A stretch of DNA of 64,000 bases. Source: DAONFI01 sp035403485 (GTDB taxonomy: Bacteria > Planctomycetota > Phycisphaerae > SM23-33). Below, piece after piece: positions 42,156 to 50,723 of the stretch; within the stretch, counting starts at the first letter, position 1; each line of letters begins with the position of its first letter. The DNA lies in contig CAZIAZ010000004.1 in NCBI GenBank assembly GCA_964536835.1, positions 19,558-83,557 of the forward strand. The letters run 5' to 3'. A program made the position numbers and the translations under genes. A model generated the notes under the pieces. It searched no databases. It was given only the letters and a program-made list of their open reading frames with translations, and was not told the origin of the DNA.

Positions 42156-42554
42156 TTACTTATCTGTTCTTGTCTTTCCGGACTCAGCCAGAAGTATTTG
42201 GAGATTCTCGACCACTTCGTCGGGGTCGAACGGTTTTATGAAGTAACCGTCGGCGCCGGCTTCTATGCCTTTTTGGCGACACTCCGGCGAGTCCATCGCC
42301 GTCAGCATGATAATAGGCACGCCTCGGTTATCTTCCTGCCGAATGGCCCGGCACGCCGCAAAGCCATCCATTTCCGGAAGCATAACGTCAAGAAGAATGG
42401 CGTCCGGCTTGACCGAGCGGTGTTTTTCCACAGCTTCCCTACCGCTGTAGGCTGGCACGGAGTCCATTCCGTGAAGAGCGAGCAACTCACGCTGAAGTTC
42501 ATTCATTTCAGCATCGTCTTCAACAACCAGAATTACGGGATTTTCTGATACCAT
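42156..42554 (-). CDS. Single-domain response regulator (REC)
   Basis: 132 residues, a receiver domain only. The acidic pocket VVEDDAEM near residue 10, the phosphorylation site LLDVMLPEMDG with Asp near 54, LTAMDSP near 82 and the conserved lysine in GYFIKPF near 104 are all present, so it should be phosphorylated. There is no output domain and no histidine kinase nearby; it probably relays a signal to another protein. The ATG at 42554 is used. Confidence 0.9.
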   Translation of the reverse strand: MVSENPVILVVEDDAEMNELQRELLALHGMDSVPAYSGREAVEKHRSVKPDAILLDVMLPEMDGFAACRAIRQEDNRGVPIIMLTAMDSPECRQKGIEAGADGYFIKPFDPDEVVENLQILLAESGKTRTDK

Positions 42555-42731
42555 CAACTGGACAACTCATTTTAAGTTCGGGCGGAGAAAATACCCACCC
42601 ATGCTACTTATTAATTACGCTATCTTTACCTAAAAAGGGGCTATAAAATCAATAATCTTCTTACCAAAATTTAAAAATTTTTATAAAATATGCTAATTCA
42701 ACCCGTTGCGATTATGTTATTCTGGTGCACC

Positions 42732-43244
42732 ATGACCGAAAACAGGATTAAACAGATTTTACTGCCCGACATTGCGACAATTCGCAAAGCCGTTGACATA
42801 TACATGAAACACGCATGGATTACCCCGCCCGGCGAACAGTTTACGTCTCAACTGCCGCCAGCCGGCGATTTCGACCCGATTACATGGATTATGGGCGAAA
42901 TGGTCGAGCGGGATTACATGGGCGATGAAAAATTACCCGATAATCTGAAATCGGCGGCTTTTCGGCTGGGCAATACATTTTATCCGAACATGAAGCTGCG
43001 GCTTACCAGAATGCCAAATAGCAATGAGTTCCTCTTCAGCGTGGACAGTCACGACGCCATCTTACAGGCGCCTGAGGGCACGCCTGACCACGCCATGTTG
43101 GAGGAACTCAAGGCCGCCAATGCCCAGATTACGGAGGCTGTCCTCGCAGAGTGGGACACGGCGGGCATAATGACGGAGCGCAATTATCTTCGTCTGAAAA
43201 TTCAACAGGCAAAAAACCGGAAAGTTTCGGAAAATCGGTCTTGA
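42732..43244 (+). CDS. Conserved-looking hypothetical protein
   Basis: A 170-residue soluble protein; no family recognised. The N-terminus MTENRIKQILLPDIATIRKA resembles a helical domain, and the sequence contains many acidic residues and an Ile/Met-rich GDFDPITWIMGEMVERD. A TATTCT box lies eight bases before the ATG and no Shine-Dalgarno site is seen. It ends three bases before nadB, so it is probably its operon partner. Confidence 0.6.
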   Translation: MTENRIKQILLPDIATIRKAVDIYMKHAWITPPGEQFTSQLPPAGDFDPITWIMGEMVERDYMGDEKLPDNLKSAAFRLGNTFYPNMKLRLTRMPNSNEFLFSVDSHDAILQAPEGTPDHAMLEELKAANAQITEAVLAEWDTAGIMTERNYLRLKIQQAKNRKVSENRS

Positions 43245-43247
43245 ATC

Positions 43248-44897
43248 ATGATTACTTCATATCTAACAAGGCGTTATCTCGTCAGTTTCTCATTTCGCCG
43301 GCTGGGCCATATTTTTACCGACGTACTGATAATCGGCACAGGCTGCGCCGGCATGAGGGCTGCACTGACAGCCTCAGCCGCCGGTGAAGTCATCCTGACC
43401 TCCAAATGCAAACTGCCCGAAAGCAATACCTACTACGCCCAGGGCGGCATGGCTGCCGTCATGGACGCCGACGACTGTTTTGAACATCACATCGAAGATA
43501 CGCTGCGCACCGGCGTAGGCTTGTGCGATGAGGACGTAGTGAATCGCTGCATTCACGAGGCGCCCGTTCACGTACGACAGTTACAGGACTGGGGATTGCA
43601 TTTTGACGTCGGCGAAGACGGTTACGTTTCATTGGGACGCGAGGGCGGCCATGGAGCAAATCGCATAGTCCACGCCGAGGGCGACGCCACCGGCAAGGCG
43701 ATTTTCAATACGCTCCTTGAAAAAGTCCGCCAGGTAAACAACATCAAAATTTTTGAAGAATGTTTCGTGCTTGACCTGCTTACCGACCCGCCAGCCGGCG
43801 GAGAAGGCTCACGTTGTATCGGGGCGATAACATATCATCCGCGATACGGCATGCAGGTCATTCATGCCCGCCAAATCATTTTAGCCAGCGGCGGAGCGGG
43901 CAAACTCTGGCGGGAGACATCAAATCCGGCGTGTGCGACGGCTGACGGCCTGGCGATAGCCTTTCGCGCAGGGGCCATGCTCGCAGACATGGAAATGATG
44001 CAGTTTCATCCGACGACGCTGTACGTCGCCGGCTCGTCGCGCTCGCTCATCAGCGAAGCCGTCCGCGGCGAAGGCGCCCTTCTGCTTGACAAGGACGGCA
44101 GACGCTTCATGCCCGATTATCACGAAATGGCGGAACTCGCACCACGAGACGTCGTCAGCCAGGCAATTCTCGACACGTTGGCAAAAACCGCCGCAACGCA
44201 CGTTTTCCTCGATATCCGGCCGATGGGCGGCGAGTATTTCCGCAAAAGATTTCCAGGCATAGACCGCAGATGCAGGGAGTTCGGCATAGATCCCGTAAAA
44301 AATCTCATACCGGTTCATCCGGCGGCACACTATATGATAGGCGGCGTAAAGGTGGATTTGGACTGCCATACGTCTCTGGAAAATCTTCTTGCCTGCGGCG
44401 AGGCGGCGTGTACGTATCTGCACGGGGCAAACAGGCTGGCGTCGAATTCACTGCTGGAGGCGCTGGTCTTCGGCCATCAGGCCGGCAAAGTGGCAGGCGA
44501 ATCGCTGACGCAAAACAACATCACGCCATATAACGAAATAAACTGGAAAATCCAGCCGTCCGACAGCACCGAACTTGACATGAGCGATATCCGCAATTCG
44601 CTGCGCAGCCTGATGTGGCGCAACGTCGGCGTAGTGCGGTTCGGCAAGCATCTTTCGGAGGCAATCGACATAATCGACTTCTGGGGCAGATACGTGATGG
44701 ACAAGGAATTTTTCAACGACCCCGGCAGTTGGGAAGTTCAGAACATGCTTACGTCGGCGCGAATGATGGCTGAACTCGCCGTCCGTCGTACGGAATCCCG
44801 CGGCGTACACTACCGCAGTGATTTCCCGCGCATAAACGAAGACTGGGCCAGGCATCAGAAAATCCGCCGTACGCCCGAACAGCTTGTCGTCGACTAG
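43248..44897 (+). CDS. nadB: L-aspartate oxidase
   Basis: A 549-residue flavoprotein that converts aspartate to iminoaspartate for NAD synthesis; in anaerobes fumarate can be the electron acceptor. The FAD site DVLIIGTGCAGM lies near residue 25, AQGGMAAV near 64, REGGHGANRIVHAEGDATG near 128, and HPAAHYMIGGV near 356 contains an active-site His. The N-terminus has an extension of about 20 residues before the FAD motif, and the start lacks a clear ribosome site, so coupling to the upstream gene is likely. No nadA or nadC nearby. The TAG stop belongs to the left end of a repeat. Confidence 0.9.
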   Translation: MITSYLTRRYLVSFSFRRLGHIFTDVLIIGTGCAGMRAALTASAAGEVILTSKCKLPESNTYYAQGGMAAVMDADDCFEHHIEDTLRTGVGLCDEDVVNRCIHEAPVHVRQLQDWGLHFDVGEDGYVSLGREGGHGANRIVHAEGDATGKAIFNTLLEKVRQVNNIKIFEECFVLDLLTDPPAGGEGSRCIGAITYHPRYGMQVIHARQIILASGGAGKLWRETSNPACATADGLAIAFRAGAMLADMEMMQFHPTTLYVAGSSRSLISEAVRGEGALLLDKDGRRFMPDYHEMAELAPRDVVSQAILDTLAKTAATHVFLDIRPMGGEYFRKRFPGIDRRCREFGIDPVKNLIPVHPAAHYMIGGVKVDLDCHTSLENLLACGEAACTYLHGANRLASNSLLEALVFGHQAGKVAGESLTQNNITPYNEINWKIQPSDSTELDMSDIRNSLRSLMWRNVGVVRFGKHLSEAIDIIDFWGRYVMDKEFFNDPGSWEVQNMLTSARMMAELAVRRTESRGVHYRSDFPRINEDWARHQKIRRTPEQLVVD

Positions 44898-44985
44898 AAC
44901 ACCTATATCAAAACCCTGGCTGCCTGCAATCGGCTCTTTTGCAGCCATGGCGGCGCCAGAAAAACGACAGAATATTTTTTAAAAA
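44895..44985. repeat. Truncated copy of the AGAACCTATCCC repeat
   Basis: TAGAACACCTATATCAAAACCC, then TGGCTGCCTGCAATCGG, TTTTGCAGCC and CAGAAAAACGACAGAATAT follow the first half of the element at 39556. The second half is missing. The first three bases are the nadB stop codon. Confidence 0.8.
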
Positions 44986-44998
44986 AAATATAAAAAAA

Positions 44999-45442
44999 TC
45001 AGCCGCGGATAATTTTTACCGCTTGCGATACGTCTTTGCCGTTTATGGGGGCTGAGGCGGTTTTGAGAAATTTCATGGCTGCGCCGGTAGCCTGGCCGTC
45101 GTTGCCGGCTGATTTGACACTCTCAGCCGCGGCGGCATCGGCATTCAAAAATTTGACGATATCGTCCACTGACCACAGATGGGGAAGAAGTTCTTTTAAT
45201 ATTACGTTTTCCTGGCGGAGTTTTTCGGCAGCCTGGGGATTTTTCGTCATTGACAGCGTTTCCTCATTGCTGGCAATGAGTTTACGGATAATTTTCACGA
45301 CAGTCTCTTCAGTAATAGAGCCCTCGCGAGCTTCGGCGGTCTGAATTTCGCCCAGTACCAGCCGCAGGATGTTTCTGGTCAGTTCATCGCGTTCCTTCAT
45401 GGCTTTGGTAATTCGCTGACGTATCGTATCAACAAGACTCAT
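44999..45442 (-). CDS. GatB/YqeY domain protein
   Basis: A 147-residue YqeY-family protein related to the C-terminal tail domain of GatB, the amidotransferase that makes Gln-tRNA. Typical are the N-terminal ITKAMKERDELTRNILRLVL and EETVVKIIRKLI, and the C-terminal TGAAMKFLKT. Stand-alone YqeY may act on or near tRNA, but its role is unclear. AGGATATT lies before the ATG. It converges with nadB. Confidence 0.88.
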   Translation of the reverse strand: MSLVDTIRQRITKAMKERDELTRNILRLVLGEIQTAEAREGSITEETVVKIIRKLIASNEETLSMTKNPQAAEKLRQENVILKELLPHLWSVDDIVKFLNADAAAAESVKSAGNDGQATGAAMKFLKTASAPINGKDVSQAVKIIRG

Positions 45443-45493
45443 GACAATATCCTTTCAAAATGTCGCAAAATAAAGTGATTCCAGTATCCGATA

Positions 45494-45522
45494 TTGCGGC
45501 GAGGAATGCAACAGTATAGAAT
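45494..45522 (+). promoter_or_regulatory. Leaderless promoter of the YdjM-family gene
   Basis: TTGCGG (45494-45499), 17 bases, TAGAAT (45517-45522), then six bases and the ATG. Confidence 0.5.
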
Positions 45523-45528
45523 AACGGC

Positions 45529-46602
45529 ATGGATCCGTTTACACATGCATTGTTAGGCGCATCGGTACAGGAAGTCGGCCTGCGACAGAAGATAGGCCGC
45601 GATGCCGCAGTAGCAGGCATGTTAGCCGGCATTCTGCCCGACGGCGATATCGTCATGCTGCGTTTCGGCAAATTTTTTTGGGCCGACCCGCAAATAGCCC
45701 TGATTCTCGGCCATCGCGGCGTGACGCACTCCATAGCAGCCGTCGTAATTCTGCCGCTGCTGGCTGCCGCCGTATGGTGGCTGATTCGCACAAAAGTTTT
45801 TCACCGCAAAATACCGGCAGCCTGTCAACCGGTTTCATTCGGCTGGCTGTACCTGTGCTGCCTGGCTGCCGTCGTAGCACATGTATTACTGGATGCGTGC
45901 ACCAGTTACGGTACGATGCTGTACTGGCCGTTTTCTACGTATCGGATTGCCTGGGATTGCGTCGCAATCATCGACCCGCTGTTTACACTCATACCTGCGG
46001 CGGTACTCGTCATATGCGGCCTTATCCGAAGGAAAAACGGCGAATTTTCCGCCGCGTCCGTCAGCCGCACGAAAAAAACGGGCCGCTGGGGCCTAGTTTT
46101 CTGCGTGTGGTATCTGCTTTTCGGCGTCGCGCTGCACTACAGCGTAATCGAACGCAGCCTCCCTGCACAAAACCGTGCCGACGTGATACAGGCAGGCGCA
46201 TTTCCGGTCGTTCCGTCATTGTGCGAGTGGCGCGTGGTTTGGGAAACGCCGGACGGCTGGCACGTCGGGAAAGTTAATGCGTTTTCTTCTAAACAGGCGA
46301 AGTTCAATTATGTCCCGCGGCGGCATGCCACACAGATAGACGCCGCCAGAAAGACAAAATTTTACAAAACATTCTGCGGTTTTACCGGCCGTATGCTGCG
46401 TGCCGACGTAAAAAAACGCGGCGAAATGACCGACGTTTATTTTCATGACATGCGATATGGATTTCCGCCCGACTCTCCGGAGGGTTTATGGGCATACAGG
46501 TTTGAATACGACGGCAATGGGCGGCTCGTATCTCACGGCCGAGTTTACCCAGCCGGCAGACGCGGCTTGCTGCATCGCATAAAGGAAAGTTTTAAAAAAT
46601 AA
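45529..46602 (+). CDS. YdjM-family membrane-bound metal-dependent hydrolase
   Basis: A 357-residue inner-membrane protein. The family metal motifs are DPFTHALLGA at the N-terminus, LPDGD near 36, HRGVTHS near 63 and HVLLDACTSYG near 124. About four to five helices (58-200) precede a soluble C-terminal domain. YdjM is known as a LexA-controlled membrane protein in enterobacteria, but its enzyme activity is unproven. The mRNA appears leaderless. Confidence 0.85.
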   Translation: MDPFTHALLGASVQEVGLRQKIGRDAAVAGMLAGILPDGDIVMLRFGKFFWADPQIALILGHRGVTHSIAAVVILPLLAAAVWWLIRTKVFHRKIPAACQPVSFGWLYLCCLAAVVAHVLLDACTSYGTMLYWPFSTYRIAWDCVAIIDPLFTLIPAAVLVICGLIRRKNGEFSAASVSRTKKTGRWGLVFCVWYLLFGVALHYSVIERSLPAQNRADVIQAGAFPVVPSLCEWRVVWETPDGWHVGKVNAFSSKQAKFNYVPRRHATQIDAARKTKFYKTFCGFTGRMLRADVKKRGEMTDVYFHDMRYGFPPDSPEGLWAYRFEYDGNGRLVSHGRVYPAGRRGLLHRIKESFKK

Positions 46603-46606
46603 TCTT

Positions 46607-47008
46607 TTATGTCCGTTTTTTATGGTTTTTAACGTTTTTTGCAATTCGCCCCAAAAATACTGCTGCCAGGCAGCTTATCAGCAGTACCCCTATCGAACCT
46701 ATCATATCCATGCGCCAGTCAAAATAATCGGCGGTACGATTCACAATCGGCTGCGTTATTTCGTCGAAAAATGCGTACAACGGGAAAAGTATCACGCCAG
46801 CCAGCATAATGTTCCGCAGGCGCACACCACGAATAATCTGGCATATCGCAAACAAAGCCCCAAGCATGGCGTAGGCGAAAAAGTGCAGGGTTTTGTCCGA
46901 ACAGCTGATTGCCGGCATTTCGGCAGCAGGTATATGCGTAGCAATAAATTCACCGCAGAAGGCTGCTATTATCGCAGCCATCGCCACGCGTGAGCGGCAG
47001 CGACTCAT
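46607..47008 (-). CDS. VanZ-family membrane protein
   Basis: 133 residues and four membrane helices. The VanZ-like acidic and basic pattern SDKTLHFFAYAMLG near 36, FFDEITQPIVNRTADYFDW near 78 and DMIGSIGVL are visible. VanZ proteins affect glycopeptide resistance in some bacteria, but most are uncharacterised. The start at 47008 is a guess, as no clear ribosome binding site exists; it follows parA by 25 bases. Confidence 0.75.
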   Translation of the reverse strand: MSRCRSRVAMAAIIAAFCGEFIATHIPAAEMPAISCSDKTLHFFAYAMLGALFAICQIIRGVRLRNIMLAGVILFPLYAFFDEITQPIVNRTADYFDWRMDMIGSIGVLLISCLAAVFLGRIAKNVKNHKKRT

Positions 47009-47033
47009 CCTCGCAGAAATGTCAGGCCGCCCA

Positions 47034-47921
47034 TCAATCCTGTCCAGCCGGGAAATAATCTTCTTCAGCACCGAGATGCTCCTGTGTAATCGACGGCATG
47101 TCAGCCGGCACAGTCGATTCCGGCTGAACGGCCGCAATACGATTTAAAAATTCATCGGCTAACGCACGGTAATCCCTTGCGCCGTTGCATTGCGCGTCGT
47201 ATTCAAAAATGCTCTGGCCGAAAGACGGACACTCCGCAAGTTTGATGTTGCGCCGTATGGCGGTGTGATACACGCATGCGTCAGCCCAGGGCTTGCCGGA
47301 AGTCCTGGTCGACTTGAAAAATTTCATAACGTCCGTAACCACGTCGCGAGCCAGCCGCGTGACCTGTTCGAACATGCAGAAAACCACGCCCGCAACACGC
47401 AGTTTCGGATTTATCCGCTGATTCACAAGTTCTATCGTTCGCAACAGTTTGCTCAAACCCTGCAGGGCGAGGAACTGCGGCTGAAGCGGGATTATCACAT
47501 CATCTGTAGCAGCCAGCGCGTTCAGCGTCAATAATCCAAGCGACGGCGGACAGTCTATCATCATGAAATCCACGTGCGACTTCATGGCGTCTATCGCATT
47601 TCGAAGAATCATGTTGCGATTGGGACGGCTAACCAGTTCCGCCGTAGCCGCCGCCAGGTCGGTCGTGGCAGGCACGACCCAGAGATTGTCGCGAACTTTC
47701 ACCATTGCCTCGTCCATGGTCGCCTGTTCGCAGAGCACGTCATAAATCGTGGCGGTGTCGTCGGCAGGTTCAAAACCGAAATGCAGCGTAAGGTGACTTT
47801 GCGGGTCGAGGTCTATGACCGCAACCTTCCGGCCCGCAGCAGCCATCGCCGCCGCCAGGTTCGCAACCGTGGTGGTCTTGCCGACCCCACCTTTCTGATT
47901 TATGATGGATATTACTTTCAC
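47034..47921 (-). CDS. parA: ParA/Soj-family partition ATPase
   Basis: A 295-residue deviant Walker ATPase. KGGVGKTTT near residue 10 is the P-loop with the signature lysine, DLDPQSHLT near 39 is switch I, and MMIDCPPSLG near 119 is Walker B. It would position DNA or cell-surface cargo. No parB or parS-like site is adjacent, so this may be an orphan ParA with another cargo. The start is GTG with TATAAT seven bases before it; a long C-terminal extension of about 30 acidic residues follows the domain. Confidence 0.85.
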   Translation of the reverse strand: MKVISIINQKGGVGKTTTVANLAAAMAAAGRKVAVIDLDPQSHLTLHFGFEPADDTATIYDVLCEQATMDEAMVKVRDNLWVVPATTDLAAATAELVSRPNRNMILRNAIDAMKSHVDFMMIDCPPSLGLLTLNALAATDDVIIPLQPQFLALQGLSKLLRTIELVNQRINPKLRVAGVVFCMFEQVTRLARDVVTDVMKFFKSTRTSGKPWADACVYHTAIRRNIKLAECPSFGQSIFEYDAQCNGARDYRALADEFLNRIAAVQPESTVPADMPSITQEHLGAEEDYFPAGQD

Positions 47922-47928
47922 AGAGGGT

Positions 47929-47957
47929 ATTATAAAAATTATTGCGAATTATGCCAC
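47929..47957 (-). promoter_or_regulatory. Leaderless promoter of parA
   Basis: GTGGCA (47952-47957), 17 bases, TATAAT (47929-47934), seven bases before the GTG start. The -35 lies inside the end of the upstream gene. Confidence 0.5.
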
Positions 47958-49990
47958 TGATTAAGCAGCTTTTTTGCATTGTCACACAGCGGCGATTCAG
48001 GGTAATTTTTCAGCAGCTTTTCAAGCAGCTCCGCCGCCCGTTGCGGCTGAGAGTTTTTTTGGGCATATTCAGCACCAGCCAACAGAAGTTGCGGTGCATA
48101 CTGACTTTGCGGGTTGACGTTCACAAGCCTAGCCGCACAGTTCACCGCCCTGACGTACCGCCCCTGCTCACCGAACATTCGCACTCGCAGGAGCGTAAGA
48201 TACCCTGTCAGCCTGTCAGTGGGAATCGCATCTTCCCACTTCTCAAGCACGTCAGCCAGCAGTTCGTATTCGCCGCGATGCAGATAATCCTCAGCCTGCC
48301 TCGCGAAATTTCCTCTCGCCGTAACCGGATTTTTCTTAACCAGGTCACCCGACAGCCCAGCGCGCATATAATACTTATTAGCCTGCGAATAATCGCCGGC
48401 AGCCATACATGCATCGCCGGCGGCAATGATTTCCCGACGGCTCATTTTCTGCGGCACGTCATCGTCCTGCCGGCCGAACCGGTAACATCGAACTGCGGCG
48501 TCAACATCGTCAAGCTCGTACAGATAGATATCGCCGGCCCGAACGTACAGGGCAACAGCCGCATCGCCATGCTTTCTGCCGGCAGCTAATTTTTCCAATG
48601 CCTGAGCCGCACGGCCTGCCTGCCCGGCCAGAATAAGCATATCGCAATAAGTCCCCAACACGCTTTCAAGCTCGCGGGCAGTAATGTTCGGGCGATTTAC
48701 GAACATTTCGCAAAGTCGCATCATGCCGTCCCAATTCCCGGCCATTTTAAAAAGCTCGACAGCCGTCATCAAATCCGTCGCGGAAACCGCCGATAAATCA
48801 TAATCGCCGACTATCTTTCCATAACCGGCAGGCTCTTCAGCCACATCTCGCATGACCATCGGCCAATCGCGAGAAACGTAATATCGCTGCGTAATGACAT
48901 CAAAACCCTTTTTGGCGGTCACAGCGTACACGCCGTCATGCAGGTAAACGTGCGAAACTTTTCGGCCTGCGCCGGTCTGGCCGTCGCCGAAGTCCCACTG
49001 CCAGCCTTCGCCGTCCGCATCGCTTCCGACGACCTCAAAAACGCGCCGCTGAATATGGCGATTGTCAACAACCGCCTCGCCTCTTTCGTTAACGCGGATA
49101 TCCAGAGTGCCTGGCAAACCGTATCGCTCAGGCAGGCCGGCGGTTGCTGAATATATGCGAGTGAAAAACTGTGCCGGCATGACTTCAAATCCCGATTCGC
49201 CAGGCTGACGCCAGTAAACCGCCATCGTCGGATAGCCCCGCGGCGTAACCTGCAAGACGTCCATCCTGTGCAAGCCGGCAGTCAAGCTGACGTTGCGACG
49301 TATCGTCGGCTGTCGAACCGGGCCATGCCAGGCTGGCGTCTCAAGAAGCAGTTTGGAATCAATGGACAAAAACGACGCGTTATTGCTCGAAATGATGAAC
49401 AGGTAACTGCCGCTTTGCGGTGCGACAAACCAGCCGGTATAAACATTTATCAGGCTATAATTGCCCGTAAAAGGATTTATGGCGGAAAATATCCGCGGCA
49501 CAAACCCGCAGCCGACGAAATTTTTGGGATTTTTCTTCGATTTCTCCAAAGTTATCGTCGCCTGCGGATAGGCGTCGGCATTGCCGCCCACATATCGCCA
49601 GCTTTCCAACATCAGCCCGCGTTTTATATCCAAAGAACTTTCCGCCACAGCCGACTGGTTGCCGTAATAGACATAATAATCCTTTACGCCCGAAACAGGA
49701 GCGAATGCCACCCGAATCAAATCGCCCGGCCCGCAGCAAAGCACTTTATGTCGAACCTGCACATTGTCAGCCGTACATACGCGGACGTCTCCGCCGTCGT
49801 CGCGAGTTTTACCGCCGGTATGGAATTCAACAACGCCGACGTCGTCGCCAGGTAGTTGCGAGGCCGTAAATTCTTCGTCAAGGGAAACATTCACGCGCAA
49901 CGGCCACGCAGTCTCCCACCAGGCCTGGCCGGCAAAGCAAATTCCCGAATAAAAAATCATCAGCCCTATTGTCAAAACATTTTTTCGCAT
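47939..49990 (-). CDS. Secreted protein with PKD domain and TPR repeats
   Basis: A 683-residue exported protein: signal peptide (1-20), a beta-rich N-terminal region (about 25-290) with a PA14-like middle part (GWFVAPQSGSYLFIISSN and LHRMDVLQV), a PKD domain near 335-375 (WQWDFGDGQTG, HVYLHDGVYAVT), and TPR-like helices from about 400 to the end (AGRAAQALEKLAAG, YSQANKYYMRAG, AAELLEKLLKNYPESP). It is probably a surface or periplasmic binding protein. A TAAAAT box lies six bases before the ATG; no ribosome binding site. Confidence 0.8.
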   Translation of the reverse strand: MRKNVLTIGLMIFYSGICFAGQAWWETAWPLRVNVSLDEEFTASQLPGDDVGVVEFHTGGKTRDDGGDVRVCTADNVQVRHKVLCCGPGDLIRVAFAPVSGVKDYYVYYGNQSAVAESSLDIKRGLMLESWRYVGGNADAYPQATITLEKSKKNPKNFVGCGFVPRIFSAINPFTGNYSLINVYTGWFVAPQSGSYLFIISSNNASFLSIDSKLLLETPAWHGPVRQPTIRRNVSLTAGLHRMDVLQVTPRGYPTMAVYWRQPGESGFEVMPAQFFTRIYSATAGLPERYGLPGTLDIRVNERGEAVVDNRHIQRRVFEVVGSDADGEGWQWDFGDGQTGAGRKVSHVYLHDGVYAVTAKKGFDVITQRYYVSRDWPMVMRDVAEEPAGYGKIVGDYDLSAVSATDLMTAVELFKMAGNWDGMMRLCEMFVNRPNITARELESVLGTYCDMLILAGQAGRAAQALEKLAAGRKHGDAAVALYVRAGDIYLYELDDVDAAVRCYRFGRQDDDVPQKMSRREIIAAGDACMAAGDYSQANKYYMRAGLSGDLVKKNPVTARGNFARQAEDYLHRGEYELLADVLEKWEDAIPTDRLTGYLTLLRVRMFGEQGRYVRAVNCAARLVNVNPQSQYAPQLLLAGAEYAQKNSQPQRAAELLEKLLKNYPESPLCDNAKKLLNQWHNSQ

Positions 49991-49996
49991 GGATGC

Positions 49997-50055
49997 ATTT
50001 TATCGGCCCGACAGCCGTGAAGAAACTGTATTTTTGACTGCTTTGAAGTTATCAT
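49997..50055. promoter_or_regulatory. Divergent -10 boxes between the PKD/TPR gene and the HAD gene
   Basis: Leftward TAAAAT (49997-50002) six bases before the PKD/TPR start; rightward TATCAT (50050-50055) seven bases before the HAD start. The -35 regions are weak. Confidence 0.4.
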
Positions 50056-50062
50056 TACGCAC

Positions 50063-50677
50063 ATGCTTGAAACTGGCGTAAAAACATCGAAATACGACGG
50101 CGTGATATTCGACATGGACGGCACGCTGGTGGAGTCCAGCCTGGACTTCGACGTACTGCGGCGAGAGCTTGAAATGTCGCCCGGCCGCGGCATACTTGAA
50201 CAGATAAACGAAATGCCGCCCAGCCGACAATCTACTGCGCATTCCAAATTGTTGGAGTTCGAACTTGCCGGCGCCAGAAATGCTATCCTCAATGACGGCG
50301 CCGAAGAGATTTTAAACGAACTGCTCAGCCGACGGATACCCATAGCCCTGCTTACGCGAAACACGCGACAGTCGTTTGAAATCGTCTCGAAAAAATTTCC
50401 GATTATGAAAAATTTTGATATCGTCATGTGCAGGGAAGACGGCGTCATCAAGCCTGAGCCGGACGGCATTATACTGGCCTGCCGAAAGATGGGCATCGTC
50501 CCGCAAAAAACCCTCTGCGTCGGCGATTTTGAATTCGACATGCTCGCCGCCCGTGCTGCCGGCGCAATAGGCGTACTGCTGACCACACATCCGAACTGGA
50601 AAAATTATGCTGACAAGGCAGATTATATTATTAACGACTTGCCTGCACTGCTGAATATTTTTGATTCCAGGGATTGA
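50063..50677 (+). CDS. HAD-superfamily phosphatase (phosphoglycolate-phosphatase-like)
   Basis: 204 residues. Motif I IFDMDGTLVES near 16, motif II LLTRNTR near 94, motif III lysine in IKPEPDG near 127, and motif IV GDFEFDMLAARAAG near 152 give a complete HAD subfamily IA active site with an alpha-helical cap at about 25-80. The likely substrate is a small phosphate ester such as phosphoglycolate. No Shine-Dalgarno site. Confidence 0.88.
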   Translation: MLETGVKTSKYDGVIFDMDGTLVESSLDFDVLRRELEMSPGRGILEQINEMPPSRQSTAHSKLLEFELAGARNAILNDGAEEILNELLSRRIPIALLTRNTRQSFEIVSKKFPIMKNFDIVMCREDGVIKPEPDGIILACRKMGIVPQKTLCVGDFEFDMLAARAAGAIGVLLTTHPNWKNYADKADYIINDLPALLNIFDSRD

Positions 50678-50723
50678 CGGCCATTTGTTAAATTTTCTGA
50701 ATTTTTTATCTGAAGACAAAAAA

